17,492 nucleotides of DNA. Source: JBCCOW01 sp039025855. Its GTDB lineage: Bacteria > Planctomycetota > Phycisphaerae > Phycisphaerales > Phycisphaeraceae. This document shows positions 7,054 through 15,227 of the stretch, piece after piece; position 1 is the stretch's first letter; each line of letters begins with the position of its first letter. The stretch is from assembly GCA_039025855.1 (NCBI GenBank), contig JBCCNL010000066.1, positions 1 to 17,492 of the forward strand. Direction: 5' to 3'. The notes below the pieces were generated by a model, which was given only the letters and a program-made list of their open reading frames with translations, ran no database searches and had not been told where the DNA came from. A program made the translations under genes and the position numbers.

Positions 7054-7113
7054 TTGAGTTATGCTGCATTGCACCTTCTTTTCTCAGCATCACTCGATCA
7101 GGACACATAAGAC

Positions 7114-7299
7114 ATGGCAGGCAAGTTTGAGATGTACAAGGACAAGGCTGGTAAGTTCCGCTTCCGTTTGAAGGCGGGTAACGGCCAGGTGATCGCGGTC
7201 GGTGAGGCTTACGAGTCCAAGGCCGCGTGCGAAAACGGGATCGAATCGATCAAGACCAATGCGCCCGACGCGCCGGTCGATGACCAGACCGACGGGTAA
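7114..7299 (+). CDS. YegP-like DUF1508 small protein
   Basis: The 61-residue product is a single DUF1508 unit. It opens MAGKFEMYKDKAGKFRFRLK, followed by AGNGQVIAVGEAYESKAACENGIESIKTNA, the usual beta-beta-alpha pattern in which an N-G-Q/E turn precedes the I-A/L-G strand and a CENGI helix. E. coli YegP carries two such units; this has one plus a short acidic tail. The function of the family is not established. AGGA at 7100-7103 lies 10 nt before the ATG and supports the start. It lies 60 bp after dcd and may share its transcript. The stop is followed within six bases by the foldable non-coding region ending in a strong terminator. Confidence 0.88.
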   Translation: MAGKFEMYKDKAGKFRFRLKAGNGQVIAVGEAYESKAACENGIESIKTNAPDAPVDDQTDG

Positions 7300-7304
7300 G
7301 CATC

Positions 7305-7503
7305 GAGGAAGAAGACGGGTGTTGAAAGGCACCCACGGGACCGGCAGGGTGATGTCGCGGTGGGGCGGGGTGAACGCTCCGATCACCTCATCCCGCTGAG
7401 CAAGGGATCGCAACACACGGCAGGTTCACGGGTGTCCGCGCCACGGCACCCCTGACCCGCCGAGACGGGCCAAGGCGGGCCCTCCCACTTCTTTCTCCCT
7501 CCT
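7305..7503 (+). ncRNA. Candidate structured RNA or long structured 3' UTR
   Basis: About 200 nt with no gene folds in a nested way by hand. A possible closing helix pairs 7305-7314 with 7492-7501, one mismatch in ten. Inside it are a hairpin GGGTG (7317-7321) with CACCC (7330-7334); a three-part arm CGGGA (7336-7340) with TCCCG (7391-7395), GGTGAT (7348-7353) with ATCACC (7382-7387), and GGGGCG (7362-7367) with CGCTCC (7375-7380) around a GGGTGAA loop; and a long imperfect hairpin at 7423-7458 capped by CCG and CGG. An intrinsic terminator follows directly. I could not match it to 6S, SRP, tmRNA or RNase P RNA. In GC-rich DNA some of these helices may be chance. Confidence 0.35.
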
Positions 7504-7539
7504 CCCTCGCGGCCAAGCCTTGGTCGCGAGGGTTTTTTT
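7504..7539 (+). terminator. Strong intrinsic terminator
   Basis: CCCTCGCG (7504-7511) pairs with CGCGAGGG (7525-7532). A G-T wobble and CCAA with TTGG extend the stem to 13 pairs around a GCC loop, and seven T residues follow (7533-7539). It ends plus-strand transcription from the dcd, YegP-like and RNA region. On the minus strand the stem lacks a downstream T run, so it does not obviously serve gmd. Confidence 0.92.
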
Positions 7540-7624
7540 ATGGGCTGAATGTGTTCGTCACACTGAAAACACCCGCAGCATGCCCGCGGCTGTTGTCTTT
7601 GGCAGACCCATCGCTTGGTGTGTG

Positions 7625-8677
<1,053 letters not shown>

Positions 8678-8800
8678 GGCAGTGGGGTTTGAGGGGTCGG
8701 GATGGGGCCCAGGGGACGAAGACTGTATGAAATCTTATCGATAGGCGTGGCCGAGCCGGGCGGTCGGCCTACGATCGGCGACCCCCGAAGGAGCCCCATC

Positions 8801-9271
8801 ATGATCGAAGTCGGCAAGAAAGCCCCCGCGTTTAACCTCGAAGACCAGAGCGGCGAGAAGCACCGGCTCTCGGGCTATGCAGGGAAGTGGGTCGTGCTGT
8901 ACTTCTATCCGAAGGACGACACATCCGGCTGCACGAAGGAGGCCTGCCAGTTCCGGGACATGGAGGCCGACTTCTCCGGAGCCGACGCGGTGGTGTTGGG
9001 CATGAGCCCGGACGATGTGAAGAGCAAGGCCAAGTTCGCGGGCAAGCACGAGCTGAACTTCCCGGTCCTCGCGGACCCCGGTGCCGCGACCTGCGAGAAG
9101 TACGGCGTCTGGCAGGAGAAGTCGATGTACGGGAAGAAGTACATGGGCGTCGTGCGTACGACGTACCTGATCGACCCGAAGGGCAAGGTCGTGCAGCGGT
9201 GGGACAAGGTGAAGGTGCCTGGGCACGCCGAGGCGGTGCTGGAGGCGTTGGGTGAGGCGCAGGCGGCTTGA
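8801..9271 (+). CDS. bcp: Bcp/PrxQ-type peroxiredoxin
   Basis: A thiol peroxidase of the AhpC/TSA superfamily that reduces hydrogen peroxide and organic hydroperoxides, usually recycled by thioredoxin. The 156 residues show the PrxQ signature YFYPKDDTSGCTKEACQFRD, with peroxidatic Cys44 and resolving Cys49 five residues on, the atypical 2-Cys arrangement. Later pieces LGMSPDDVKSKAKF, FPVLADP and RTTYLIDPKGKV are also family-typical. The frame is open further upstream to 8702, but AAGGAG at 8788-8793 sits seven bases before the ATG at 8801, and family proteins start here. It diverges from gmd. A short GC hairpin without a T tract (9298-9313) follows. The DUF2934 gene starts 95 bp downstream. 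Confidence 0.95.
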   Translation: MIEVGKKAPAFNLEDQSGEKHRLSGYAGKWVVLYFYPKDDTSGCTKEACQFRDMEADFSGADAVVLGMSPDDVKSKAKFAGKHELNFPVLADPGAATCEKYGVWQEKSMYGKKYMGVVRTTYLIDPKGKVVQRWDKVKVPGHAEAVLEALGEAQAA

Positions 9272-9366
9272 GTCGATGCGGAGCCTTGGGGTTTTCGCCC
9301 GGTAGGAGCCGGGTGATCCGCCTGATAAATTGCATGGTCGGGGAAGTCCCCTCGGAGGACTGTGCG

Positions 9367-9630
9367 ATGGCGAAAAAGACCGCCAAGACCAAACGGAAGG
9401 CTGCGAAAGCGGGCAAGAAGTCGGGGGACTCGGCCGCAAAAGCGGTGGAGCCGAAGGCGAAGTCAAAGCAGGCGAAGCCCGACAAGCCCAAGGCGGTGGT
9501 GGTGTTGAGCCACGACGCGATCGCGGCCCGGGCGTATGAGGTGTGGCTGCAGAAGGGCCGACCGTTGGGGCAGGACACGGCGAATTGGGCAGCGGCCGAG
9601 GCGGCGCTGCGGGCCGAGGCAGGGGGTTAG
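9367..9630 (+). CDS. DUF2934 protein with Lys/Ala-rich N-terminal tail
   Basis: The 87-residue protein has two parts. Residues 1-43 are almost entirely Lys, Ala, Gly, Ser and Pro and resemble histone H1-like or nucleoid-binding tails. Residues 48-84 are a DUF2934 unit: SHDAIAARAYEVWLQKGRPL with the conserved I-x-x-R-A-Y-E-x-W and a second part NWAAAEAALRAE. The role of DUF2934 is not established. GGAGG at 9354-9358, eight bases before the ATG at 9367, fixes the start although the frame is open to 9268. A short GGGG-AAGT-CCCC hairpin at 9340-9351 lies just ahead of that site. It converges on the coiled-coil gene, with only 11 bp between the two stops and no evident terminator. DNA binding by the tail is an inference. 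Confidence 0.8.
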   Translation: MAKKTAKTKRKAAKAGKKSGDSAAKAVEPKAKSKQAKPDKPKAVVVLSHDAIAARAYEVWLQKGRPLGQDTANWAAAEAALRAEAGG

Positions 9631-9641
9631 CGAGCGTGGGC

Positions 9642-12611
9642 TCAAGCGGCCTGTGAGCTGCCGGCGTCTTCGGCGGGCGGCGTCGACTGAGCCGGGGCGG
9701 CCGGCGTCGCGGGCGGCGGCGGGGTCACGGGGTGTCCGGCGACGCGGGCGGCCATGGTGTAGATCGACTCGCCGATCTGGGTGCGGTCGACGACGGCTTT
9801 GGCGGCGGGCTCGCCGGGGGTGGCCACCGTCTGAGCCGGGGCGGCGGACGGGGCCGGGGTGGGCACGTTCTGCACGGCTTCGCGGGCGGCGTCGAGCTGG
9901 GCCTGCACCTTCGGGCGGAGCGAACGGGCCTGGCGGTCGATCTGCTTCTCGGCCAGGTCGAGCATCGCGTTGGCGGACTGGCGGAGGTCGGTGATGCGGT
10001 CGCCGATCTCGGCCTCGGCGAACTTGATGGTCTCCGAGGCAGCGGTCCGGAACTTCTGGGCCTGCTCTTCCAGGGCGTCGTGGACCGGCTCGGCATGACG
10101 CAACGCCTCGGCCCGCAGGCCACGAGTGCGGTCGGCGGCCACCTGGATCGCCTCGTCGATCGCGGCCGACGCCTGCGTGCGGACCTGCTCCTGAAGCCGA
10201 CCCAGACGACGCTCGGCGTCCTGCTCGGCCTCGGCCATCACCGACTCGGTCTTGGCCTGGAGTTCCGCGAGACCGGCCTGCCAGTCGTCGAACGGTTTGG
10301 CCTGCGACTCGAGCTCCCGCTTGGCCTGGTGAGACTGATTACGGACCCGCGTGATCGACGCGGCGACCTGCTCCTTGAAATGTTCAAGGTGCTCGCCCAC
10401 CGTGTCTTCGTAGGGCTTGACGGCCGCGGCGGCGTCGGCCTTGGCCTGCTCGATCAGCCCGGCGATCTGCTGGTGCTGGTCGTGCAGAGAAGCCTGGAGT
10501 TCGTCGGCCTGCTTGCGGAGGCCCTGAAGCTGATCGTCGGCGGCGTCCTGGCTGCGGGTCACACGGTTGTCGAGCTCGTCGCCCAGGGCTTCGATCTGTT
10601 CGACGGCGGAGGCGGCGAGCTGGGAGGTGCGCTGCCGGACACGCTGGACGGCGTCGGCGTGGGCGTCTTCGATGGCCTCGATGCGCTGCTTGACCTCGGC
10701 ATCCACGCTGTGGGCGTGCTGCTCGAGCTGGCCGGCGGCCTGGTCGAAGCCTTCGCGGAGCCGGGTGGCGGCGGCCTGACACTCGGCCTGGGCCTGCTCG
10801 TCGAGGTGGTCACGCAGCTGGACCAGGATGCCTTCGAGCTGTTCGGTGGCCTGCTTGCCGAAACCGGCGAGGGTGTCGTCGAGACGCTCACGCACGGGGC
10901 TGATCATGTCGTCGGCCTTGGACATGGCTTCGACCACGTGCTGCCGCATGGTGGACTTGACCTCGTCGGCGAGCTTCTCAAGCCGACGCTGGGCTTCGGC
11001 GAGGTCGTCCTCAGCGGCGGCCTGGGCGGCGGCGACGCGCTGGTCGAGCGTGGACTCGATGGCTTCGATGCGCTGCTGGGCCTGCTCGGTGCCAGCGTCG
11101 AGGGCTTCGACCAACTGCTGGTCCAGCCGTTTGCGGAAGGCCTGGAGGACGTTGTCGCCGCGCTTGGCTTCGGCTTCCTGGTCGGCGGCGAGCGTCTCAG
11201 CGAGGTGGCCGGCGGCGGCACGGGCCTGCTCGGCCAGCGTCTCGTGGGCGGAGCGGACCTTGTCAAGTGCATCGGTCACCGCCGCATCGATCTCGGCGGC
11301 CCGCATTTCAACCGCGGTGATCTGATCGGCCTGACGGTCAAGGGTCTGCTTAGCCGTATCGGTGAGCTTTCGGCCCTGGACTTCGAGCCGTTGCATCGCG
11401 TCAGCGGCGGCGGCATCGATGGCGGCGATGGCCTGCTGCTGCTGTTCGGACGACTCGCGGGCAGCGGCAGCGATGCGCTGAGCGTGTGACTGGAACGAGG
11501 CCTGCAGCTCGGACTCGAGGCGGGTCGCCTCGTGCAGCGAACGCTCGGCCTGGGCCTGCAGCTCGGCCCCGCGGGACTGGAGCTGGTCGTCGATCTGCTG
11601 CGTCAGCGGTTCCTGCACCGCATCGAGGCGTTCGGCGAGCACGGCGTCGACCCGCTCGGCCAGGGCCTTGTCGATCATCTCGGCGAGCCGATCCTGCATG
11701 TGCGTTTCGAGCTGACCGGCACGCTGCTGCGCCTCCTCGAGCATCGCGTCGAACCGCTGCGTCAGCGGGGACAGCGCGGTGTCGACATCAACGTCGAGAG
11801 CCGAGATGCGGTCGGCGATGGCCTTGTCGATCGTGTCGAGGTGTGTCTGGGTCAGAGCCTGTAGATCGGCGTCAACAGGTTCGATCGCGGCGGCGATCGC
11901 GGCTTGGGTTTGTTGCTGTGCCTTGGACACCTGGCCGGCGAGGTGATGGTCGATCGCACGCCCGACGCTGTCGAGCTTGGTGTCGAGCTGCTCGTCGAGG
12001 TCGGCCAGCTGCTGGAGCTTGTCGGCGATGGGCTGCTCGAAGTCGGCGAGGCCGGCCTTGATGTCTTCGAGGATCGAAGCGGCGGAGACGCGGACGTGTT
12101 TCTTGGCGGCGTCCACCGTGGCCTTGAAGCCTTGGGCCTCGGCGATCTGACGGTTGAAGTCGTCGAGGTTGCCGGCGAGCGCGTTCTGGATTTGGTGCAG
12201 TTGATCGAGGCGCTTGTCGATCTGGAGTTCGAGCTCGTTGAGTTGATCGAATCGGCCGGAGACGGCGTGGTCGAGGCCATGGATCTTGTCGGTGAGTCGG
12301 GCGACCTGGTCGGCGGGGACGGGCATGGCCAGGTTGGCGAGGCGGGCTTCGTAGTCCTTGACCAGGCGGACCATGCGGAAGCGTTCGTCGCGGGCCCGTT
12401 GGACCACGGCTTCGAGCTCGCGGGCAGCGCCGCGGGTGGCGGCAGACTCAGGCATGGCGAGGCTTTCGGCGTAGGGGGCGTCGTCGATCACATTCGGCTC
12501 CAGCGGGCGGTTGAGAGGTGCGGAGAAGTCGTGCGGCCGATCGGCTTGCATCGGCCAGCCCCCCTGAGCCCGTGTGGGCTGCGTCTGTCCGCTCTCGGAC
12601 CTGCCGTTCAT
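9642..12611 (-). CDS. Giant coiled-coil protein with Pro-rich C-terminal tail
   Basis: I recognise no family in this 989-residue protein. After a disordered head of about 50 residues, residues 55-900 are nearly continuous helix rich in Gln, Ala, Glu, Asp, Arg and Leu, with repeating patterns such as QLEQHAHSVDAEVKQRIEAI that resemble apolipoprotein-like or SMC-like coils. The whole chain has one Cys (in AECQAAATR), two Trp and no transmembrane segment or ATP-binding motif. After the helix, Pro/Ala-rich linkers flank an isolated patch DRTQIGESIYTMAARVAG (942-959). The start at 12611 has no good ribosome site; Met21 (12551), behind a G-rich run, is an alternative. A cytoskeletal, scaffold or cell-surface filament role is possible, none demonstrable. 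The gene is divergent from the GNAT gene and convergent with the DUF2934 gene. Confidence 0.85.
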   Translation of the reverse strand: MNGRSESGQTQPTRAQGGWPMQADRPHDFSAPLNRPLEPNVIDDAPYAESLAMPESAATRGAARELEAVVQRARDERFRMVRLVKDYEARLANLAMPVPADQVARLTDKIHGLDHAVSGRFDQLNELELQIDKRLDQLHQIQNALAGNLDDFNRQIAEAQGFKATVDAAKKHVRVSAASILEDIKAGLADFEQPIADKLQQLADLDEQLDTKLDSVGRAIDHHLAGQVSKAQQQTQAAIAAAIEPVDADLQALTQTHLDTIDKAIADRISALDVDVDTALSPLTQRFDAMLEEAQQRAGQLETHMQDRLAEMIDKALAERVDAVLAERLDAVQEPLTQQIDDQLQSRGAELQAQAERSLHEATRLESELQASFQSHAQRIAAAARESSEQQQQAIAAIDAAAADAMQRLEVQGRKLTDTAKQTLDRQADQITAVEMRAAEIDAAVTDALDKVRSAHETLAEQARAAAGHLAETLAADQEAEAKRGDNVLQAFRKRLDQQLVEALDAGTEQAQQRIEAIESTLDQRVAAAQAAAEDDLAEAQRRLEKLADEVKSTMRQHVVEAMSKADDMISPVRERLDDTLAGFGKQATEQLEGILVQLRDHLDEQAQAECQAAATRLREGFDQAAGQLEQHAHSVDAEVKQRIEAIEDAHADAVQRVRQRTSQLAASAVEQIEALGDELDNRVTRSQDAADDQLQGLRKQADELQASLHDQHQQIAGLIEQAKADAAAAVKPYEDTVGEHLEHFKEQVAASITRVRNQSHQAKRELESQAKPFDDWQAGLAELQAKTESVMAEAEQDAERRLGRLQEQVRTQASAAIDEAIQVAADRTRGLRAEALRHAEPVHDALEEQAQKFRTAASETIKFAEAEIGDRITDLRQSANAMLDLAEKQIDRQARSLRPKVQAQLDAAREAVQNVPTPAPSAAPAQTVATPGEPAAKAVVDRTQIGESIYTMAARVAGHPVTPPPPATPAAPAQSTPPAEDAGSSQAA

Positions 12612-12768
12612 CGACCGCCGGGCCGAGGCGGGATGATTACGGGACTGTTGAAGGGCCTTATCGGACGGGCCTTGGAGGTTTGCCAGCGGTAACGCGTTAT
12701 GCTCCCGCCGCCCTGTGCCTTTTTCGGCACTGCTGGTTCACCCTCGAAACCCTGGGATTGCTCTGCTG

Positions 12769-13260
12769 ATGGAACCGGACCGTGTCGCGCTTGAAGAGGT
12801 CACCGCCAAGAACCTGCGATCGGTGCTGCGGCAGAAGGTCGCTCCCGAGCAAGAGCGGTTCGTGGCAAACAACGCCGCCTCGCTGGCGGAGGCGTATGTG
12901 TATCCCGACCGGGCGTGGCCGCGGGCCATCTGCGTCGATGGGGAGCCGGTCGGCTTTTTGATGCTGGACTTGGTGGGGCCCGACCACCCCGAAGCCCCCG
13001 AGGGCCGGGCGTCCTATTTCCTCTGGCGGCTGATGATCGGGTCGGAGCATCAAGGCAAGGGCTATGGCAAAGCCGCGGTCATGGCAGCGGCCGAGCATGC
13101 GCGTGGGCTTCCCGACGCGCGATGGCTGGATACCTCTTATGTGCCCGGCGAAGGGGGACCGGCCAACTTCTACTCCAAGCTCGGCTTCCAGCCCACGGGG
13201 GACGTTGATGACGACGAGATCGTGACCCGCCTGAGTTTCGACGAGATTGCGTCGGCTTGA
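12769..13260 (+). CDS. GNAT family N-acetyltransferase, spermidine/spermine-like
   Basis: This 163-residue protein transfers acetyl from acetyl-CoA to an amine. The acetyl-CoA motif A is LWRLMIGSEHQGKGYGKAAV, with QGKGYG at 95-100. The N-terminal segment VTAKNLRSVLRQKVAPEQERFVANNAASLAEAYVYP and the end NFYSKLGFQPTGDVDDDEIVTRLSF match the subgroup often annotated as spermine/spermidine acetyltransferase (BltD/PaiA-like), but the substrate is not proven. The frame is open to a GTG at 12715. The ATG at 12769 is preferred because it fits the family N-terminus. The next gene is metK, whose product SAM is, after decarboxylation, the aminopropyl donor for spermidine, so the pairing may be meaningful. 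The 157 bp before it, shared with the divergent coiled-coil gene, contain no clear promoter that I would defend. Confidence 0.88.
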   Translation: MEPDRVALEEVTAKNLRSVLRQKVAPEQERFVANNAASLAEAYVYPDRAWPRAICVDGEPVGFLMLDLVGPDHPEAPEGRASYFLWRLMIGSEHQGKGYGKAAVMAAAEHARGLPDARWLDTSYVPGEGGPANFYSKLGFQPTGDVDDDEIVTRLSFDEIASA

Positions 13261-13275
13261 GGGTATCGCTATAAG
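13247..13275 (+). promoter_or_regulatory. Possible metK promoter
   Basis: TATAAG (13270-13275) matches five of six bases of the -10 consensus and TTGCGT (13247-13252) three of six of the -35, with a 17-bp spacer. The -35 overlaps the end of the GNAT gene. Initiation would fall near 13282 and give a leader of about 60 nt. Confidence 0.4.
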
Positions 13276-13337
13276 GGCTGACCTTTTGCCCTGCATTTTG
13301 CGGGGTTTATCCAAATTAACTGCCCGCCCGAAAGCCC
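13274..13337 (+). promoter_or_regulatory. metK leader with mutually exclusive hairpins
   Basis: AGGGC (13274-13278) can pair with GCCCT (13288-13292). The overlapping CCCTGCA (13289-13295) can instead pair with TGCGGGG (13299-13305), closing on a TTT loop and followed by TTTAT. GCGGG (13300-13304) can also pair with CCCGC (13323-13327), and GGGCT (13275-13279) with AGCCC (13333-13337). Alternative pairings of this kind suggest attenuation or a ligand-sensing leader. The second hairpin may simply terminate the GNAT gene, and the predicted promoter start near 13282 would exclude the first arm. I could not match it to a known SAM riboswitch. Confidence 0.3.
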
Positions 13338-13341
13338 AACC

Positions 13342-14595
13342 ATGGCCAAGAAATCACTGCCCTCCGGTCACCACCTGTTCACCAGCGAGTCCGTCTCGAT
13401 GGGCCACCCCGACAAGCTCGCCGACGCGATCTCCGACGGCGTGCTCGACAGCCTGCTCGCCCACGACCCGATGGCCCGCGTCGCCTGCGAAACCATGGTC
13501 ACCACCGGGCTGGCTGTGGTCGGCGGCGAAATCACGGTGCACAACACCAAGGCCGAGCTCGCCCTGGCCAACGTCGAAGACACCATCCGCGACACGATCC
13601 GCACCATCGGCTACGCCGACGACATCGGTATGAAGTTCGACGCCGACACCTGCGGCGTGCTCCGCGTGATGCACAGCCAGTCGGCCGACATCTCGATGGG
13701 TGTCAGCGAAGGCAAGGGGCTTCACAAGGAACAGGGTGCGGGGGACCAGGGCCTGATGTTCGGCTTCGCCTGCCGCGAGACGCCGGACCTCATGCCGCTA
13801 CCGATCGACCTGTCGCACAAGCTCGTGGCCAAGCACGCCGCGGTGCGTCAGGCCAAGACGCCGAAGATCAAGGGCCTGCGCCCCGACGCGAAGAGCCAGG
13901 TCACCGTCGAGTACGACGCCAACGGCAAGCCCGTCCGCATCGACACCGTCGTCCTCTCCACCCAGCACACCCCGTTCTGGAACGGCCCCGCCAAGCAGAA
14001 GCAGCTCAAGGCCGCGGTCATCAAGCACGTCATCGAGCCGGTCCTGCCCAAGAAGCTCTACGACCCCAAGACCGTCACCATCCACGTCAACCCGACCGGC
14101 CAGTTCGAGATCGGCGGGCCGCACGGCGACGTCGGGCTCACCGGCCGGAAGATCATCGTCGATACCTACGGTGGTCGGGGCCGACACGGCGGCGGTGCCT
14201 TCTCCGGCAAGGACCCGTCCAAGGTCGACCGCTCCGCCGCTTACATGGCCCGCTACATCGCCAAGAACGTCGTCGCCGCCAAGCTCGCCGACCAGTGCGA
14301 GGTCCAGCTCTCCTACGCCATCGGCTTCCCCGAGCCCACCTCCGTCTACGTCGACACCTTCGGCACCGGCAAACTCCCCGACACCGACCTCTCCGCACTG
14401 GTCCTCAAGCACTTCCCCCTCACCCCCTCGGGCATCCTCAAGCACCTCAAGCTCCGCGCCCCGATCTTCTCCCCCACCGCCAGCCACGGCCACTTCGGCC
14501 GCAAGCCCGGCAAGGTCACCGTCCACGGCAAGTCCCACGAGACCTTCACCTGGGAGAAGACCGACCTCGCCGCCAAGCTCGCCAAGGTCGTCTGA
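13342..14595 (+). CDS. metK: S-adenosylmethionine synthetase
   Basis: MetK makes S-adenosylmethionine from methionine and ATP, releasing phosphate and pyrophosphate, in the cytoplasm. The 417-residue protein has all signatures: SVSMGHPDKLADAISD with GHPDK at 21-25, GAGDQG at 132-137, TGRKIIVDTYGG, and the P-loop-like GGGAFSGKD at 283-291 followed by PSKVDRSAAYMAR. It is somewhat longer than the common 380-400 residues; the extra length appears to lie in the middle, around KTPKIKGLRPDAKSQ, and at the C-terminus. The ATG at 13342 has no strong Shine-Dalgarno site. It follows the GNAT gene by 81 bp and converges on the minus-strand P-loop gene, with the palindrome 14606-14628 between them. The last third of the gene is far richer in C-ending codons than the first. 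Confidence 0.96.
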   Translation: MAKKSLPSGHHLFTSESVSMGHPDKLADAISDGVLDSLLAHDPMARVACETMVTTGLAVVGGEITVHNTKAELALANVEDTIRDTIRTIGYADDIGMKFDADTCGVLRVMHSQSADISMGVSEGKGLHKEQGAGDQGLMFGFACRETPDLMPLPIDLSHKLVAKHAAVRQAKTPKIKGLRPDAKSQVTVEYDANGKPVRIDTVVLSTQHTPFWNGPAKQKQLKAAVIKHVIEPVLPKKLYDPKTVTIHVNPTGQFEIGGPHGDVGLTGRKIIVDTYGGRGRHGGGAFSGKDPSKVDRSAAYMARYIAKNVVAAKLADQCEVQLSYAIGFPEPTSVYVDTFGTGKLPDTDLSALVLKHFPLTPSGILKHLKLRAPIFSPTASHGHFGRKPGKVTVHGKSHETFTWEKTDLAAKLAKVV

Positions 14596-14605
14596 CCCAC
14601 ATTTA

Positions 14606-14628
14606 GCCCCGGGTCAATGACCCGGGGC
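14606..14628. terminator. Perfect palindrome between convergent genes
   Basis: GCCCCGGGTC (14606-14615) and GACCCGGGGC (14619-14628) form a perfect 10-bp stem around AAT, preceded by TTTA. It lies between metK and the minus-strand P-loop gene, 10 nt past the metK stop, and may terminate both directions although neither side has a real T tract. It shares the plan and leading TAGCC of the palindrome at 4162-4182. Confidence 0.6.
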
Positions 14629-14647
14629 CACACGCAAACCTGATGCA

Positions 14648-15160
14648 TTAAACGGGCAACCGCTCCAAAAACCCGGCCACCGCCCGCCGACTCCGCAACG
14701 TGATCAGCTCCACACCCTCCGGCAACTCCGCCAACCGTTCAAAAATCCGCGGCCGGGCGTCCCGGTGAAACCGCCAGACGTAAACCAGGAACTCCCGATC
14801 CAACCGCTCCGGGCACCCTTCGGTCATGTCCGGCCGCGTCCGCCCTGCCCAACCCTGCAGCAGCCGCTTGACCACCCGCCACCGGTAAACGCAGCGCGGC
14901 AGGTCCAGAAAGATCACGGTGTCTGCTTGCGACAGCCGCATGCCCATCGTCCCTCCATAATTGCCATCGATGATCCATCGCGACTGCTCCAAAACCTCTT
15001 CCAGTTGACGCACCAACTCCGCTCGACCGACCTCCACCCAGCCCACTCGCCAGTTCAGCCGGTCCATGTGCACCACCGGCAGTCCTAACCGCTCACCGAG
15101 CTGCAACGCCAGCGTGCTCTTCCCCGCCCCGCACGGTCCAATGACGCACACCCTCTGCAT
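14648..15160 (-). CDS. P-loop kinase-like protein (FlaR / topology modulation type)
   Basis: This 170-residue protein resembles the small adenylate-kinase-like P-loop proteins annotated as DNA topology modulation protein or FlaR. The Walker A is GPCGAGKST at 8-16. HMDRLNWRVGWVEVGRAE, then WIIDGNYGGTMGMRLSQADTVIFLDLPR (the D-G-N-Y and the Walker B-like FLDLP), and RTRPDMTEGCPERLDREFL are the recognisable blocks of this group. The substrate is unknown; the topology name comes from old work and is not a mechanism. The start at 15160 puts the P-loop at the usual place. It diverges from the hydrolase gene, with 67 bp between starts, and converges on metK, with 52 bp between stops. Confidence 0.85.
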   Translation of the reverse strand: MQRVCVIGPCGAGKSTLALQLGERLGLPVVHMDRLNWRVGWVEVGRAELVRQLEEVLEQSRWIIDGNYGGTMGMRLSQADTVIFLDLPRCVYRWRVVKRLLQGWAGRTRPDMTEGCPERLDREFLVYVWRFHRDARPRIFERLAELPEGVELITLRSRRAVAGFLERLPV

Positions 15161-15227
15161 CGTGGCAATCTACCTAGCCCGCTCCACTAACATCGCCCCA
15201 GAACTCAACCGCTTGGAGGAAACCACC

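Noticed and set aside
7421..7458. tRNA-like GGTTCA segment
   Set aside because: The segment pairs into a long imperfect hairpin and no acceptor, D or anticodon arms surround it.
7300..7503. 6S, SRP, tmRNA or RNase P RNA
   Set aside because: The conserved sequence elements of SRP, tmRNA and RNase P RNA are absent, and the fold lacks a convincing central 6S bubble.
9298..9313. Terminator after bcp
   Set aside because: The CCCGG/CCGGG hairpin is short and has no T run.
9732..11489. 585-residue plus-strand open frame antisense to the coiled-coil gene
   Set aside because: Its product is a Gly/Leu/Val-rich sequence without domains, a typical shadow of a repetitive GC-rich gene on the other strand.
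13261..13341. Known SAM riboswitch upstream of metK
   Set aside because: I looked for SAM-II and SAM-V-like cores and could not align them, so only a generic leader with competing hairpins is reported.
15066..15227. 54-residue N-terminal extension of the alpha/beta hydrolase
   Set aside because: It overlaps the start of the minus-strand P-loop gene and lacks family likeness; GGAGG at 15215-15219 supports the GTG at 15228.
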